DNA from: an uncultured Candidatus Saccharibacteria bacterium | GTDB lineage: Bacteria > Patescibacteriota > Saccharimonadia > Saccharimonadales > Saccharimonadaceae | DNA length: 64,000 nt | Direction: 5' to 3' | NCBI GenBank assembly: GCA_948288625.1 | Contig: CAOHYA010000001.1 | Location: 620,001 to 684,000 of the forward strand | Shown: positions 62,566-64,000 of the stretch, piece after piece | Layout: every line of letters begins with the position of its first letter | How positions within the stretch are numbered: position 1 is the stretch's first letter | Position numbers and translations under genes: made by a program | The notes under the pieces: generated by a model | Seen by the model: only the letters and a program-made list of their open reading frames with translations | Told to the model about the DNA's origin: nothing | Databases searched by the model: none

Positions 62566-62601
62566 AAAAAAGATACTCCGCATCTGGCTGATGCGGAGTA
62601 T
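62566..62601 (-). terminator. strong minus-strand terminator after the 62614 gene
   Basis: A perfect 12-bp stem ATACTCCGCATC/GATGCGGAGTAT with a 5-nt loop (62573-62601), followed on the minus strand by a run of seven T. It lies back to back with the terminator at 62531-62558. Confidence 0.85.
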
Positions 62602-62613
62602 ACAAGGAAACGA

Positions 62614-62946
62614 CTAGCGCTTCCTGTCGACGATGACGACACCGTAATCCTTATCCGATGTCTCATATAACCAAAACCTCACCTGGACCGCCCTTCCATC
62701 GAGCGACGTTCCCAAGATGTGGTATTCATCTCGTGCTGGGCTTACCCGAATACTTTTCACTCTCACTTCGAACCAAAAAGGTCTATTTTTCGTCCTGCCG
62801 GTCAAATGGAACCGCAGAGCACTCACTTCATGGGAAGGATGCGCTTTCGCTCGTTGAAGCTGAGCTCTCACCTCCCGTAGTACAAGTATGCTTGGACCAT
62901 GCAGAATCTTGAAGTTATTCGCTAATGGATTAGAGTCTTCGCCCAT
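62614..62946 (-). CDS. hypothetical protein, function unknown
   Basis: 110 residues, soluble, basic (many R and K), with predicted beta-rich C-terminal half (FWFEVRVKSIRVSP, YHILGTSLDGRAVQVRFW). No motif recognised. Support for it being real: GATGGGG before the ATG and a strong dedicated terminator 13 nt past the stop. The 128-nt gap upstream (62947-63074) holds only an AT-rich hairpin AAATAAC/GTTATTT at 63038-63060, perhaps a weak terminator for the GNAT gene. Confidence 0.65.
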   Translation of the reverse strand: MGEDSNPLANNFKILHGPSILVLREVRAQLQRAKAHPSHEVSALRFHLTGRTKNRPFWFEVRVKSIRVSPARDEYHILGTSLDGRAVQVRFWLYETSDKDYGVVIVDRKR

Positions 62947-63074
62947 GGTTACCCCATCGTCTGTAATCTATATGGTCAGATCGAAACCGTTGACGAAAGA
63001 ATCGCCCACTCCACCGCACAGTGAAGAATCAATAATAAAATAACATAATTATGGTTATTTGTAAAATATAATGG

Positions 63075-63512
63075 TTAACTCTGAAGCGGAACAACGTACT
63101 TACCTATGAATCGTCCTTCTTTTCGAGGCGAAGGTGTAAACGGCTCGATTACTTGTGCGACTGATTTATCGGCCATATGTTCCCAAACTTTCTTTGAATA
63201 TTTTGTCAGTTCCCAGTTTTGGGTTTGAAAGTTAAAACCTCGAGCATGCGATAGTTCGAACGCAAGAATGTAGGTTGCCAATCCGATACCCCGCCCTCTT
63301 ACGTTCTCATCTATTTCTATGCCATCGAAGTGAGCAAATCGTTCATCACTATGGGTTTCCGAGACAAGATCAAGCCTGCCGACGGATTTATCGTCGGCAA
63401 CTACGTCGATGGTATCGCGCATAATGAACCCAAAATCATGGCTCGAAACGGTATTTAAATGTACCGCCGGCAAGGTATGATTGGGATCGAGCAATTCACG
63501 ATATGCTGTCAT
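63075..63512 (-). CDS. GNAT-family N-acetyltransferase
   Basis: 145 residues. Acetyl-CoA-binding motif A is IEIDENVRGRGIGLATYIL (R-x-x-G-x-G type, about 65-83). Upstream strands GFIMRDTIDVVADDKSVGRL fit the fold. The acetylated substrate is unknown. TTGACT-N17-TAAAAT ends exactly 6 nt before the ATG, the clearest leaderless promoter in the window. Confidence 0.85.
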   Translation of the reverse strand: MTAYRELLDPNHTLPAVHLNTVSSHDFGFIMRDTIDVVADDKSVGRLDLVSETHSDERFAHFDGIEIDENVRGRGIGLATYILAFELSHARGFNFQTQNWELTKYSKKVWEHMADKSVAQVIEPFTPSPRKEGRFIGKYVVPLQS

Positions 63513-63518
63513 ATCACT

Positions 63519-63547
63519 ATTTTAACATAAACTTTATGAAAAGTCAA
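63519..63547 (-). promoter_or_regulatory. GNAT gene promoter, leaderless type
   Basis: On the minus strand TTGACT (63542-63547), 17 bp, TAAAAT (63519-63524), then 6 nt to the ATG. Confidence 0.75.
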
Positions 63548-63558
63548 TTATAAGAAGG

Positions 63559-64000
63559 TTATTCGTCCTGTTGTGGCCGATCGATCAACAAAGGTTCGAC
63601 ACTCTTATTTTTCCCGGCAATCTTCGTCACATCAGTATCAATTTTACTGAGTTCCTTATGTGCGTTGTTATAATGCCCGACAGTCGTACCGAGTGACTTG
63701 CCGAGCTTATTCATGTAATCGTCAAAGGTCGCGATATGGCGCCCCAACTTCCCTACCTGCGTTTGTATGTCTTTGGCCTGCTCTTCGATCTGCAAACTTC
63801 TCAGGCCCTGCAATACTGTTTGCAGGTATGCCATGAAGCTTGTCGGGCTCACGATGATTACCTTTTTCTCACGGAACGCATATTCGATCAAATCTCGAGC
63901 GCTCGATCCCGTCCCGACGTCACCGATAAGAAGATCGTAATACAGTGATTCGCTCGGGATAAACATAAAAGCAAAGTCCATCGTATTTTCAGCAGGAAGA
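63559..64000 (-). CDS. rmuC: DNA recombination protein RmuC family (5' part outside the window)
   Basis: 147 C-terminal codons are visible; the frame stays open to base 64000. The block LPAENTMDFAFMFIPSESLY, then REKKVIIVSPTSFMAYLQT and the following helical region, is characteristic of the RmuC endonuclease-like core. The C-terminus is a coiled coil ending RPQQDE. RmuC limits DNA inversions in E. coli. The stop lies 12 nt before the GNAT -35 box. Confidence 0.9.
   Translation of the reverse strand, partial: LPAENTMDFAFMFIPSESLYYDLLIGDVGTGSSARDLIEYAFREKKVIIVSPTSFMAYLQTVLQGLRSLQIEEQAKDIQTQVGKLGRHIATFDDYMNKLGKSLGTTVGHYNNAHKELSKIDTDVTKIAGKNKSVEPLLIDRPQQDE

Noticed and set aside
1..64000. UGA recoded as glycine (code 25)
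   Set aside because: TGA ends tktN and pheS in ATGA overlaps with correctly started downstream genes, and no gene needs TGA read-through.
1..64000. CRISPR arrays, insertion sequences, prophage or integrons
   Set aside because: No regularly spaced repeats, transposase, integrase or phage genes found; every gap between genes is under 300 nt.

Overview
The window looks like a chromosome segment of a host-dependent Candidate Phyla Radiation (Patescibacteria) bacterium, most likely Saccharibacteria (TM7). The supporting signs are moderate GC, very dense packing with overlapping gene ends, housekeeping genes in unusual orders (rpoBC without rplJL, nusA without rimP or infB), and no amino-acid or nucleotide biosynthesis operon in 64 kb. 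TGA is a real stop (tktN and pheS both end in TGA inside ATGA overlaps), so the code is standard and not the UGA=Gly code of Gracilibacteria. The phylum is inferred; no 16S gene is present.

Layout: 1-10.2 kb carries rpoC (3' end outside the window), rpoB with a structured leader, clpP under a CIRCE operator, tig, hisS, an unknown gene and a SPOUT methyltransferase. 10.2-17.2 kb has two tRNA-Leu genes, an FAD-linked oxidase, then tyrS-recG-(phospholipase C/P1-nuclease-like)-rsmD. 17.2-27.8 kb has a class A penicillin-binding protein, PIN-TRAM, radA, a membrane zincin, clpC under a perfect CIRCE, nusA with a terminator hairpin in its leader, and a secreted HNH nuclease. 27.8-37.8 kb has an M1 aminopeptidase, an RNase HII-YraN fusion, L19 with a long tail, a PilB/GspE ATPase, a second SPOUT enzyme and dnaE. 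37.8-45 kb has three small envelope proteins, gatCAB with an embedded HEPN-like membrane protein, uvrB and a membrane-anchored protein. 45-55 kb is a carbon block: gap, then rpiB-rpe-tktN-tktC-fba-pfkB-LOG fusion, next to relA and ppa. 55-64 kb has a PLD protein, pheST-FKBP-trxB, a MIP channel with a lysine-rich tail, a GNAT enzyme and truncated rmuC.

How it works together: rpiB-rpe-transketolase-aldolase-PfkB interconverts pentose and hexose/triose phosphates, and the terminal LOG-domain protein could supply ribose 5-phosphate by cleaving nucleoside monophosphates. This fits a scavenger that degrades host nucleic acids (inference). Proteostasis genes clpP and clpC share near-identical HrcA operators that cover their -35 boxes.

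The strongest window-wide signal is promoter architecture. At least twelve genes have a -10 hexamer ending only 6-8 nt before the start codon and no Shine-Dalgarno sequence, which predicts leaderless mRNAs. Several of these promoters have excellent -35 boxes at 17 nt spacing. Genes inside operons, or with longer leaders, mostly do use Shine-Dalgarno sites.
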